Source: Albitalea sp966211955 (GTDB taxonomy: Bacteria; Pseudomonadota; Gammaproteobacteria; Burkholderiales; Burkholderiaceae_C). Taken from it: a stretch of 64,000 nucleotides of DNA. The stretch spans positions 12,716 to 76,715 of the forward strand of contig CBIHOF010000025.1 of NCBI GenBank assembly GCA_966211955.1, in the 5' to 3' direction. Positions within the stretch are counted from its first letter, which is position 1, and the number at the start of each line of letters is the position of its first letter. Of this stretch, positions 34,136 to 43,051 are shown one piece after another. Below the pieces are notes generated by a model. That model had not been told where the DNA came from and ran no database searches. It was given only the letters and a program-made list of their open reading frames with translations. The position numbers were made by a program, and so were the translations under genes.

Positions 34136-34397
34136 GGTCGCTCCTTCGACTGGGTGTCACGCCTTTGCCAGCAAGGCGTGAGCCCGATGCTGCAGCCATC
34201 CGCCGGCCGCGCCGTTGACGACTGTCAAGGGCGCGGCGGGTGGTCAGCACTGCCGGGCGCGTTCGATCGCGCGATCGATGGCATTCGAGCGAGGAGGTGG
34301 TGCAGCCGCCGCGCGCGCGATGAGGTCCGGCTCAGGTGGCTGCTGCGACGCGGTCGCGGCATCGGCGCTGAGCAGCGGGGTGCGCTTGCTGCCGCCG
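34136..34397. other. Intergenic region upstream of trxC
   Basis: About 260 bp between trxC and the BON gene. It contains the trxC FNR-like palindrome (34215-34228) and a GC-rich palindromic patch (tcgatcgcgcgatcga around 34263-34278). No protein with a ribosome-binding site is recognisable. Confidence 0.45.
34215..34228 (-). promoter_or_regulatory. FNR/Dnr-like palindrome upstream of trxC
   Basis: TTGACgactGTCAA, perfect half-sites; the -10 match (CAGCAT, 34187-34192) is modest at 22 bp. Predicted start near 34180. Confidence 0.6.
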
Positions 34398-35048
34398 TCA
34401 ATCGACGCTCAGCTCGTTGACCACGATACGCACTCCCGGTGCGGACCAGGCCACGCCTTGCGCCGCGTCGCGCTCATGCCATGAGTTGACCTTGCCGCGC
34501 AGCGTCACCTTGCTGCCGTCCACGTCAATGTCCAGGTGCTTGAGTTCACGCTCGACCTGGCGGCCGAGGGCGGTGGCAATCCGTTGCTTCAGGTCGGCTT
34601 GCGACACCTTCGGCTTGATCACGATTTCATTGCTGATGCCCATGACTCCCATGATCGGACGGATGGCCGCTTCCGCTGCGCGGCGCTGGTAGTCCCAGTC
34701 GACCTCGCCGCGCAGCGTGACCCAGCCGTGGTCCACGGTGATGCGCAACTGGTCCAGCGGCACGCTGGTGTTCCACTGCAACGCCTGCTCGGCGCTTTGC
34801 GCGACGTCTGTGTCGCTGCGCTTGTGCGACGGATCAAGCTTCACGTCGAGCTCAAGGGCGATGGCCCTGACGCCGGCCACGCGCCTGAGCGCACGCTCGG
34901 CCGCATGTTTCTCTGCGAAGGTTTCGATGTGCCCGGTGAGCGTGACCACGCCGCCTTTCACGGCCACGCCGATGGCGTTCGACTTCACCTGCGGGTCCCA
35001 GGCGAGTTCGGCTTCCACATCACGCTTCAAGTCTGAATCGGTCTTCAT
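34398..35048 (-). CDS. BON-domain protein (three BON repeats)
   Basis: 216-residue protein composed of three BON domains (about 5-70, 78-145, 150-215), each with the VxLxGxV core: GVVTLTGHIE, GWVTLRGEVD, SKVTLRGKVN. It resembles the OsmY type but no signal peptide is visible, so it may be cytoplasmic or lack a standard leader. BON domains bind membranes or phospholipid. The ATG at 35046-35048 has AAAGGATGG upstream. The FNR-like palindrome and TAGATT hexamer precede it, the hexamer overlapping the P-type ATPase stop codon. Confidence 0.85.
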   Translation of the reverse strand: MKTDSDLKRDVEAELAWDPQVKSNAIGVAVKGGVVTLTGHIETFAEKHAAERALRRVAGVRAIALELDVKLDPSHKRSDTDVAQSAEQALQWNTSVPLDQLRITVDHGWVTLRGEVDWDYQRRAAEAAIRPIMGVMGISNEIVIKPKVSQADLKQRIATALGRQVERELKHLDIDVDGSKVTLRGKVNSWHERDAAQGVAWSAPGVRIVVNELSVD

Positions 35049-35117
35049 GGTCAAACCATCCTTTCGGTGTTGCTGATGCCGCGAGGACCTGCGCGGGTCT
35101 GGGCGGCCATCGGAAAT

Positions 35118-37742
35118 CTATGCGCCCTCGGCGGCGTCGCCTTGACGCGTGTCAACGATTCGACCCGCTGCCGGACGGCTGGCCAGGCGCGCCTCACGGG
35201 CCCAGAAGTGCCGCTTGGCAAGCTCCGTGGCAGCGATGTAGGCCGCGACGATCGACACCGTGGCAAGGAGCAGCGAAGGCGGCAGGGCGACCAGGCTGAA
35301 GACGTGGGCGAGCGGCCCGGTGAAGGGCAGCGCGAGCGCCAGGCCTGCGACGGCCACCGTGGTCCAGGCGAGCAGCCGGCCGGGCCGGCTGCGATAGGCC
35401 GCAAGCCGGGTGCGCAGCACCAGCACCACGGCCAGTTCGGTGAGCAGCGAGACGACGAACCACGCCGTCTGGAACACTGTTTCGCCGGCGTCGAACAGCT
35501 GGCGCAGCACGAAGAACGTGAGCAGGTCGAAGGCCGAGCTGATGAGCCCGAACACGATCATGAAACGATGCACCTGCGCCACGTTCCAGCGCTCCGGCCG
35601 GCGCATGCGGTCCTCGTCCACCTCGTCGGTGGAGATGGCCATCGAAGGCAGGTCGGAGAGGAAGTTGTTGAGCAGGATCTGCTTGGCCGCAAGCGGCAGG
35701 AAGGGCAGCAGCGGCGTGGCCAGCGCCATGCTCACCATGTTGCCGAAGTTGGCGCTGGTGGTGATGGCGATGTACTTGAGCGTGTTGGCAAAGGTGCGCC
35801 GCCCGTCCTGCACGCCTTGGCGCAGCACGTCCAGGTCCGGGCGCAGCAGCACGACATCGGCGCTCTCGCGGGCCACGTCCACCGCCTGGTCCACCGAGAT
35901 GCCGACGTCGGCCGCGTGCAGCGCCGGCGCGTCATTGATGCCGTCCCCAAGGTAGCCGACGGTGTGGCCCACGCGTTGCAGCGCACGCACGATGCGCTCC
36001 TTCTGCTGCGGGTCGACTTCGACGAAGAGGGCAGTGCGTGCGGCCAGGTGCCACAGGGCGTCGTCGTTCATGGCTGCGATGGCCTCGCCGGTCAGCATGG
36101 CCTTGGCGTCCAGCCCGATGCATTGCGCGACGTGGGCGGCCACATGGCGGTTGTCGCCGGTGATGACCTTGACCTGAACGCCGCAGGCGGCCAGGTCCTT
36201 CACCGCTTGCGTGGCCTGCGCCTTGGGCGGGTCGAAGAAGAGCAGGAAGCCTTCGAAGACCATGCCCGTTTCATCCGCGACCGCATAGGCGGCCTGCGCC
36301 GGCGTTTGACGGGTGGCCAGTGCGAGCGCCCGGAAACCCTGCGTGCCCTGGTCGCGAACGAAGGCTTCGAGCCTTGCGTGTGTGGCGTCGTCCAGAGGTT
36401 CATTGCCGCCGCCGGGCAAGGCGACGGCGGTGCAGCAGTCCATGACTTGCGCAAACGCACCTTTCATGACGATGAGATGCCGCTCGCTGTCGCTGTCGTT
36501 CGCCACCACGATCGTGAGGCGCTTGCGCACGAAGTCGTACGGGATCTCGTCCACCTTGCGATGGCCGTCGGTGGCGAGCCCCGCCTTGGACGCGGCGGCA
36601 ATGATGGCCGCGTCGAGCGGATTGGCGATGCCGGTCTCGAAGGCGGCGTTGAGGTTCGCAAGACGCAGCACCGCCTCGCTCGGCAGCCCCTGCGCATCGA
36701 CCGCTGCATCGAGCGACATCACGCCCAGCGTGAGCGTGCCGGTCTTGTCGGTGCACAGGATGTCCATGCTGCCCAGGTCCTCGATGGCGTCCAGTCGCTT
36801 CACGAGCACGCCGCGCGCGGCCATGGCGCGCGCCCCGCGCGCGAGCGTGACACTCACGATGGCCGGCAGCAATTCGGGCGAGATGCCCACCGCCAGTGCC
36901 ACCGCGAAGAGCAGTGACTCCAGCGCCGGCCGCCCGAGCATCTGGTTGACGGCGAGCACGAAGAACACCATGACCAGCATGACGCGCACGAGCAGGTAGC
37001 CGAAGCGCCGCACGCCGCGCTCGAAGTCGGTCGGCTGGGCGGGTGTCTTCAGGCTCGCCGCCACGTCGCCGAAGGCGGTGTCGCGGCCGGTTTTCACGAC
37101 GAGCATCGTGGCCGTGCCGCTGCGCACCGACGTTCCCATGAAGGCGCAGTTCGTACGCCCGGCGATGGGCGTGTCGGCGGCCAGGGCCCCGGCGTGCTTC
37201 TCGACGGGCATCGATTCGCCGGTGAGGCTGGCCTCGGTGACGAGGAAATCGCGCGCTGCGAGGATGACGCCGTCGGCGGGCACGAGGTTGCCCGCGGACA
37301 GCTCGATCACGTCACCCGGCACGATGTTGCTCGCCGCCACCGTGGTGCGTGCGCCGCCGCGCAGCACCTGCACGGTGAGGGCGAGCCTGCGGCGCAGCGC
37401 GGCGACCGCGGTGGACGCGCGGTATTCCTGCGAGAAGCCGAGCAGCGCGCTTCCAAGCACGATGGACAGGATGATCGATGCATCCACCCAGTCGCGCACG
37501 AACAGCGACACGGCAGCGCCGAAGACGAGGATCGCGACCAGCGGGCTCGCGAACTGCCGCAGCAGCAGCCGCAAGGCGGCCACCTCGCTTGCCGCCTCGA
37601 CAGTGTTGGGGCCGTGCCGTGCGAGCCGACGTTGTGCCTCGTCGGTGGTCAGGCCATGCGCGTCAGCCGCGAGTTCTCGCAGCACGGCGTCCGGCTCGCG
37701 GCTCCAGTAAGCCTGATCGGCCGTCGGGTGGGGAGGGTGCAT
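35118..37742 (-). CDS. mgtA: Magnesium-type P-type ATPase (MgtA-like)
   Basis: 874-residue P3B-type ATPase. About ten membrane helices; TGES motif in LTGESMPVEK, ion-pathway motif AVGISPELLPAIV in helix 4, phosphorylation site DKTGTLT, and hinge GDGINDAPAL. Sequence and length fit MgtA/MgtB magnesium importers. The ATG at 37742 has no Shine-Dalgarno site and coincides with the start predicted from the FNR-like box at 37777-37790, suggesting a leaderless mRNA. Divergent from a second ATPase. Its TAG stop is part of the next gene's -10. Confidence 0.9.
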   Translation of the reverse strand: MHPPHPTADQAYWSREPDAVLRELAADAHGLTTDEAQRRLARHGPNTVEAASEVAALRLLLRQFASPLVAILVFGAAVSLFVRDWVDASIILSIVLGSALLGFSQEYRASTAVAALRRRLALTVQVLRGGARTTVAASNIVPGDVIELSAGNLVPADGVILAARDFLVTEASLTGESMPVEKHAGALAADTPIAGRTNCAFMGTSVRSGTATMLVVKTGRDTAFGDVAASLKTPAQPTDFERGVRRFGYLLVRVMLVMVFFVLAVNQMLGRPALESLLFAVALAVGISPELLPAIVSVTLARGARAMAARGVLVKRLDAIEDLGSMDILCTDKTGTLTLGVMSLDAAVDAQGLPSEAVLRLANLNAAFETGIANPLDAAIIAAASKAGLATDGHRKVDEIPYDFVRKRLTIVVANDSDSERHLIVMKGAFAQVMDCCTAVALPGGGNEPLDDATHARLEAFVRDQGTQGFRALALATRQTPAQAAYAVADETGMVFEGFLLFFDPPKAQATQAVKDLAACGVQVKVITGDNRHVAAHVAQCIGLDAKAMLTGEAIAAMNDDALWHLAARTALFVEVDPQQKERIVRALQRVGHTVGYLGDGINDAPALHAADVGISVDQAVDVARESADVVLLRPDLDVLRQGVQDGRRTFANTLKYIAITTSANFGNMVSMALATPLLPFLPLAAKQILLNNFLSDLPSMAISTDEVDEDRMRRPERWNVAQVHRFMIVFGLISSAFDLLTFFVLRQLFDAGETVFQTAWFVVSLLTELAVVLVLRTRLAAYRSRPGRLLAWTTVAVAGLALALPFTGPLAHVFSLVALPPSLLLATVSIVAAYIAATELAKRHFWAREARLASRPAAGRIVDTRQGDAAEGA
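35142..35155 (-). promoter_or_regulatory. FNR/Dnr-like palindrome upstream of BON gene
   Basis: TTGACgcgtGTCAA; TAGATT (35115-35120) after 21 bp. The box is inside the last codons of the ATPase gene, and the first three bases of TAGATT are that gene's stop codon. Predicted start near 35107, 59-nt leader with a good Shine-Dalgarno site. Confidence 0.7.
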
Positions 37743-37776
37743 CGTGCGAGTCTGTGGCGCGGGGCACGCCCGGCCT

Positions 37777-37790
37777 TTGACGCTGCGCAA
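37777..37790 (-). promoter_or_regulatory. FNR-like box upstream of mgtA-like gene
   Basis: TTGACgctgCGCAA; CAGACT (37749-37754) follows on the minus strand after 22 bp. Class II geometry puts the transcript start at about 37742, the A of the ATG. Confidence 0.6.
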
Positions 37791-37843
37791 GATTCATCCG
37801 TCCTTCGTCGGCGGTGCGGGGGCATGCCGTCGCGGCGCCGGGA

Positions 37844-37857
37844 TTGATTCAGGTCAA
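37844..37857 (+). promoter_or_regulatory. FNR/Dnr-like box upstream of second P-type ATPase
   Basis: TTGATtcagGTCAA; TAGGCT (37879-37884) follows after 21 bp. The predicted start is 37891-37892, at the ATG (37892), so a leaderless mRNA is predicted. It is 53 bp from the box of the divergent ATPase. Confidence 0.68.
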
Positions 37858-37891
37858 CGCCGGCGCCGCGCCGCGCCCTAGGCTCGATGCA

Positions 37892-40468
37892 ATGGAATCG
37901 CACAACCCCACCGACCCCGGCCACGGACTGAGCGAGGCCGAGGCCCGCCAGCGCCTCGAACGCGACGGCCCGAACCGCCTTCCGCCCGCGCAGCACAAGA
38001 GCTTCGCAGCCGTGGTGTTGTCGGTTGCGATGCAGCCGATGATCGTCCTGCTGCTGGCCTGCACGCTGCTCTATGCCTTGCTTGGCAGCGTCATGGACAG
38101 CGTGGTGCTGTCGCTGTCGATCGTCGTGGTGGGCGCCATCTCTGTGTACCAGGAGCTGCGCACCCAGCGCGTGCTGGAAGCCTTGCACGAGCTGTCGAGC
38201 CCGCGCAGCACCGTCGTGAGAGATGGCGTGATCCGGCGCATCGCCAGCCAGGAACTGGTCGAGGGCGACCGACTGATCGTGCAGGAAGGCGACCGGCTCG
38301 CCTGCGATGCCACGCTGGTGCAATCGCATTCGATGCGGGTGGACGAATCGCTGCTCACCGGCGAATCGGTGCCGGTGGACAAGTTCGCAGCCGCGGGCGA
38401 GGCGGCCACGGAGGCGGCGAGCAGCTCGCTCCGCGCCGGCACGCTGGTGGTCCAGGGCGATGGCGTTGCGCTGGTCACCGCCACCGGCGTGCGCACCGCG
38501 CTTGGCCGCATCGGCGGCTCGATGGCATCGCTTGCCCCGCGCGCAAGCCGCCTGCACCAGGAACTGCAGGCGCTGGTTCGGGTGGTCGCGGTGGTGGCGC
38601 TGCTCACCTGCGTGTTCGCCGCCACCGTGTTCTCCTTGCGCGATGGTTCCTGGACCTCGGGCCTGCTCGTGGGCCTGACGCTTGCGATGTCGATCATTCC
38701 CGAGGAATTCGCGGTGGTGTGGACGGTGATGCTCGCGCTGGGCGCCTGGCGGCTCGCGCAGTTCAAGGTGCTGACCCGCCAGCCGCAGGCCATCGAGGCA
38801 TTGGGCACGACGACGGTGCTGTGCGTGGACAAGACGGGCACCTTGACCTGCAACCGCATGGAGGTCGCCGCGCTCCACGACGGCGACATCGGCTGGGAGC
38901 GCATGGGCGACGCCCCGCCTGCGGCCATCGAGCCGCTGTTGCGCATGGCCGCGCTCGCCAGCGTCGAGGAAGGCCTGGAGCCGATGGACCAGGCCGTGTT
39001 CAGGCTGCTGCCGCACGCCGGGCTGTCGGGCGCCCGAGGCAAGCTCATGCAGCGCGAGGGCGTGATGCCCGGCCGGCCCTACGTCTTCCAGATCTGGCGC
39101 TTCGACGGCGACGCGCAGGAACTCATCGTCATCAAGGGCGCACCGGAAGCGGTGCTCGCTCTGTGCGTGGGTTCGGCGGCGCGTTTAAAGGCGCTGTCCG
39201 AGCAGGCCCAGGAATGGGCCAGGCAGGGGCTGCGGGTGATTGCCGTGGCTCGCGCATGGCATCCGGCCGGCTCGGTGCCGCCGAGCCCACCGGTGTGCGA
39301 GGCGGTCGGCCTGCTGGGCTTCCAGGATCCATTGCGCGAGGATGTGCGGGCTTCGCTCGAGGAATGCCGCAGCGCCGGCGTGAGGGTGGTGATGATCACC
39401 GGTGACGCGCCCGCCACCGCCCTCGCGATCGCGCGCAGCGCCGGGCTCGTCGACGTGGCGGCGAGCGACACCGCGGTCATGACGGGCCAGGCCATCGATG
39501 CGATGAACGACGCGCAGTTCGAGCTCGCGGCCGCGCGCGTCGCCGTCTTCGCCCGCGTCACGCCCGCGCAGAAGCTGCGCATCGTGCAGGCCTTGCAGCA
39601 CCGCGGCGAGGTGGTGGCGATGACGGGCGACGGCGTGAACGACGGACCGGCCCTGCGCGCGGCCGACATCGGCGTGGCGATGGGCGAGCGCGGCACCGAC
39701 GTGGCACGCGAGGCGGCGAGCATCGTCCTGCTGGACGACCGCTTCGGCTCGCTGGTGGACGCCGTGCGCGCCGGCCGGCGCATCTTCGTCAACCTGCAGC
39801 GTGCGCTGGGCTACCTGTTCGCGGTGCACGTGCCCATCGTCGGCCTCTCGCTCATGCCGCTCTTCGGTGGCCCGGTGCTCCTGCTGCCCATCCACGTCGT
39901 GCTGCTGGAGCTGATCATCGATCCGGCCTGCTCGCTGGTGTTCGAGGCTGAGCCCTTGCCGGCCGACGGCATGCGCCGCCCGCCGCGCCCGGCCAACGCG
40001 CCCTTGTTCAGCATCAGTGCGGTGGCGCGGGCCCTGGCGGTAGGCGGGGTGGCGCTGCTTGCCGTGGTTCTCGTGCAGTGGCTGGGCCGCTGGGCCTATC
40101 TCACGGGCGATGCATTGCGATTGGCGGGCCTTGCCACCATCGTCGCCGGCAACCTGCTGATGCTGCAATGGTTTCGCGGCGGCTTCAGACATTCGGCCTC
40201 GCGTGGCAATCGCACGTACCACGTCCTGGTGGCTGTCGTGTGCGCGCTTGCGATGGTGCTGCTGACGATCGATCGAGCCAGCGCCTCCCTGGGCTTTCCG
40301 GTGTCGCTGGATGCTCGCTGGATCTTCGGTCTTCTGGGGCCGCCGGCCTTCTGGTCGCTGTGGCGGCTTCTCAGATCGCGCCACGTGCCACCCCGGCTTG
40401 ATGCCGGTCAGGCCGTTTCGCCGGTTTCCGCAGTCACTGGACATGCTGCCAAGTCACACCTGCAATGA
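37892..40468 (+). CDS. Cation P-type ATPase (P2/CtpF-like)
   Basis: 858-residue P-type ATPase. TGES in LLTGESVPVDK, SIIPEEF in helix 4, phosphorylation site DKTGTLT, the ITGDAPATA region, and hinge GDGVNDGPAL with VAMGERGTDVAREAA. About eight to ten membrane helices. The sequence resembles calcium/cation ATPases of the P2 type; the transported ion is not certain. CtpF, a P2 ATPase, belongs to the mycobacterial dormancy regulon. The last codons overlap the start of a hybrid kinase gene (ATGA). ATG 37892 was chosen over an earlier in-frame ATG because that would lie upstream of the predicted promoter. Confidence 0.88.
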   Translation: MESHNPTDPGHGLSEAEARQRLERDGPNRLPPAQHKSFAAVVLSVAMQPMIVLLLACTLLYALLGSVMDSVVLSLSIVVVGAISVYQELRTQRVLEALHELSSPRSTVVRDGVIRRIASQELVEGDRLIVQEGDRLACDATLVQSHSMRVDESLLTGESVPVDKFAAAGEAATEAASSSLRAGTLVVQGDGVALVTATGVRTALGRIGGSMASLAPRASRLHQELQALVRVVAVVALLTCVFAATVFSLRDGSWTSGLLVGLTLAMSIIPEEFAVVWTVMLALGAWRLAQFKVLTRQPQAIEALGTTTVLCVDKTGTLTCNRMEVAALHDGDIGWERMGDAPPAAIEPLLRMAALASVEEGLEPMDQAVFRLLPHAGLSGARGKLMQREGVMPGRPYVFQIWRFDGDAQELIVIKGAPEAVLALCVGSAARLKALSEQAQEWARQGLRVIAVARAWHPAGSVPPSPPVCEAVGLLGFQDPLREDVRASLEECRSAGVRVVMITGDAPATALAIARSAGLVDVAASDTAVMTGQAIDAMNDAQFELAAARVAVFARVTPAQKLRIVQALQHRGEVVAMTGDGVNDGPALRAADIGVAMGERGTDVAREAASIVLLDDRFGSLVDAVRAGRRIFVNLQRALGYLFAVHVPIVGLSLMPLFGGPVLLLPIHVVLLELIIDPACSLVFEAEPLPADGMRRPPRPANAPLFSISAVARALAVGGVALLAVVLVQWLGRWAYLTGDALRLAGLATIVAGNLLMLQWFRGGFRHSASRGNRTYHVLVAVVCALAMVLLTIDRASASLGFPVSLDARWIFGLLGPPAFWSLWRLLRSRHVPPRLDAGQAVSPVSAVTGHAAKSHLQ

Positions 40469-42948
40469 CCACCAACCCCGACCATCGAACGCCACACTGG
40501 TTTGATCTCCTCGACAGCGCCGGCCTGCTGGCCGTGGTGCTTGACGCACGCGGCCGCGTCGTCGATGCCAACCGGGCACTGCGAAGCGCCTGCGCATGCA
40601 TGGGCGGGCCGCAAGAAGGCGTGGACTGGGTGGCGAATTGCCTGGCCCCGGACGACGCACCGGCCCGAGAGCGGGTGCGTGCCTGGCTTGAAGGGGGGTG
40701 CACGCCGGAACCCCTGGAAGCCGTGATGGCGGGCCACCACGGGCAGGCAGGCCGGCTGATTCGCTGGAATGCCCATGAACTGCCGGGCGTCCCCGGCGGG
40801 ACGCATGGCGTGGCACTGCTCGGCCACGACATCACCCGCCAGCGAGCCGACGAGCAGCGCACGCGAAGGCTGACCGATTTCTACCGGGCCTTGTCCGACA
40901 TGGGTCAGGCCATCGTGCGAATCGGGGATGCCCACGCGCTGTATCAACAGATCTGCGAGATCGTGGTGGAACGGGGCCACGCCACGATGGCCTGGTTGGG
41001 GTTGATTGCGGATGGAAAGGTCGTCCCCATGGCGTGGGGAGGGCCTGCGCGGGCCTACACCGACGGGCTCGTCATTCCGGCGTACCCGCTCGGCACGGCG
41101 CTGGAGGGCGAACTGGGCCCCACGGCGACGGCGGTCGCGAGCGGTCACCCCTACATCTGCAATGACTACCTGGCGGACCGGCGGACAGGACCGTGGAGGA
41201 AGCGCGCGATGCGCCACGGTGTGCGCGCGTCGGCGGCGTTTCCCGTTCGCCGTTCGGGACATGTCGTCGGGACGCTGAACATCTATTTCAGCGAAACCGA
41301 CGCCTTCGACAGGGACCTCGTCGAGTTGCTGGAGCGGATGGTGGCGGACTTGTGCTTCGCGCTGGAACACATCGACCAGGAAGCGGCTCGCGAACATGCC
41401 GAGCAGGAAGCCCGCGAGCGCGCGCTGCAGCTGTCGGGGATCGTCGAGACGGCGCTGGACGCCATCATCACGGTGAACGCCGAATTCAAGGTGGTGGTGT
41501 TCAACGGTGCGGCGGCGCACATGTTCGGCGTGACGCCGCTGCAGGCCATCGGCGGCACCATCGATCGCTTCATCCCTGCCGTTCACCGGGCGGCGCATCG
41601 AAGCTTCCTTGCCGACTACGCGGCGCACGGCGCGAGCTCCCGCCGCATGGGGCATGCACGAGAGCTGAGCGGGCTGCGCGCGAATGGCGAGGTGTTTCCG
41701 CTGGAAGCATCCATCTCCAGGGCAGGCGAGGGCGAGCGGATGCTGATGACGGTGATGGCGCGAGACGTCACTCAGTTGCGCCTGGGCGAGAAGGCCCACC
41801 TCGCGCGCACGGCCGCCGAGGCGGCCAACCGTGCCAAGACGGAGTTCCTGTCGCGCATCAGCCATGAACTTCGCACGCCGCTGAACGCGGTGCTGGGCTT
41901 TGCGCAACTGATGCGCACTGACAGTGCCGACCCGCTCAGCGGGCACCACCGGGCGCAGGTCGACCTCGTCCTGCAGGCGGGCGAGCACCTTCGCACGCTG
42001 ATCGACGAGATGCTCGACGTGTCGCGCATCGAAGCCGGCGGCATGTCCATGGAGGTGCGCGACTTCGAGCTGTGCGAGCTGCTGGACGGCGTGCTGCGCA
42101 TGAGCGAGCCGCACGCCAACGAATGCAAGGTGCGCCTGGAAGCCGGCTATGTCCGCTCTTGCACGATGCTGATGCGCAGCGACCCGGCGCGCCTGCGCCA
42201 GGTGATGTTCAACCTGATCTCCAACGGTATCAAGTACAACCGCCCGGGCGGGTGGGTGCGCGTCGAGTTGATGCGCGACCCTTACTTCGTCCACATCGTC
42301 GTGCGCGACAACGGCCTGGGCATGGACGAGAAGCAGCGTGCGCAGTTGTTCGAGCCGTTCAACCGCCTCGGCCGCGAGCACAGCGCAGTGCCGGGCACAG
42401 GCATCGGCCTCGTGCTGGTTCGCCAGCTCGTCGGCCTGATGGGTGGAGAGCTGACGATCGACAGCACGCAGGAGGCGGGCACCGCAGTGCGCATCACCCT
42501 GCCGGCCACCGACGGGCGCCCCATGGCGAGCGCGTCCAAGAGCTCGGCAAAGACCGATGGGAACGGCGACGACCTGCCTGGCGGGGTCGTGCTCTACATC
42601 GAGGACAACCCGGTCAATGCCATCCTGGTGGAGCAGTTGCTGGCTCGCTGGCCCAAGGTCCAGCTGATCGTCGCGCCGGATGGGACCACCGGGTTGGAGC
42701 GCGCCCGGGCCGCGCATCCGGACCTCGTGCTGCTGGACATGCAATTGCCGGACATGGGCGGCCTGGAGGTGCTCCAGCGGCTCAAAGGGGACCCGGCAAC
42801 GCAACACTTGCGCTGCGTGGCGCTGTCGGCCAGCGCCTTGCCGCAGGAGGTCGAGCAGGCGCGTCAGGCGGGAGCGCTGGACTACTGGACCAAGCCGATC
42901 GACTTCGGCCTCTTCGCAGACGGCATGCGTCGCCTGCTCGTGCATTGA
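40465..42948 (+). CDS. Hybrid sensor histidine kinase (PAS-GAF-PAS-HisKA-HATPase-REC)
   Basis: 827-residue soluble-looking kinase. Order: PAS-like (about 10-125, SAGLLAVVLDARGRVVDAN), GAF (about 140-300), PAS (330-440, ALDAIITVNAEFKVVVFN), HisKA with phospho-His in RISHELRTPLNAVLGFAQ, HATPase (VRDNGLGMDEKQ, GTGIGLVLVRQL), and a receiver with Asp in LVLLDMQLPDMGG. The start is a 4-bp ATGA overlap with the P-type ATPase, so the two are translationally coupled. Coupling of a kinase to an ion pump suggests a role in sensing ion or energy state; the output is not known. Confidence 0.88.
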   Translation: MTTNPDHRTPHWFDLLDSAGLLAVVLDARGRVVDANRALRSACACMGGPQEGVDWVANCLAPDDAPARERVRAWLEGGCTPEPLEAVMAGHHGQAGRLIRWNAHELPGVPGGTHGVALLGHDITRQRADEQRTRRLTDFYRALSDMGQAIVRIGDAHALYQQICEIVVERGHATMAWLGLIADGKVVPMAWGGPARAYTDGLVIPAYPLGTALEGELGPTATAVASGHPYICNDYLADRRTGPWRKRAMRHGVRASAAFPVRRSGHVVGTLNIYFSETDAFDRDLVELLERMVADLCFALEHIDQEAAREHAEQEARERALQLSGIVETALDAIITVNAEFKVVVFNGAAAHMFGVTPLQAIGGTIDRFIPAVHRAAHRSFLADYAAHGASSRRMGHARELSGLRANGEVFPLEASISRAGEGERMLMTVMARDVTQLRLGEKAHLARTAAEAANRAKTEFLSRISHELRTPLNAVLGFAQLMRTDSADPLSGHHRAQVDLVLQAGEHLRTLIDEMLDVSRIEAGGMSMEVRDFELCELLDGVLRMSEPHANECKVRLEAGYVRSCTMLMRSDPARLRQVMFNLISNGIKYNRPGGWVRVELMRDPYFVHIVVRDNGLGMDEKQRAQLFEPFNRLGREHSAVPGTGIGLVLVRQLVGLMGGELTIDSTQEAGTAVRITLPATDGRPMASASKSSAKTDGNGDDLPGGVVLYIEDNPVNAILVEQLLARWPKVQLIVAPDGTTGLERARAAHPDLVLLDMQLPDMGGLEVLQRLKGDPATQHLRCVALSASALPQEVEQARQAGALDYWTKPIDFGLFADGMRRLLVH

Positions 42949-43051
42949 GCCGGGCCGAGCGCCAGCTGGCTGAACGCGGATTGGACAGCTCCGATTCGGC
43001 CGGGCAAGATGCCGTCGCGGCACGACAAGTTGAATCGATCGGAGCGGTGGC

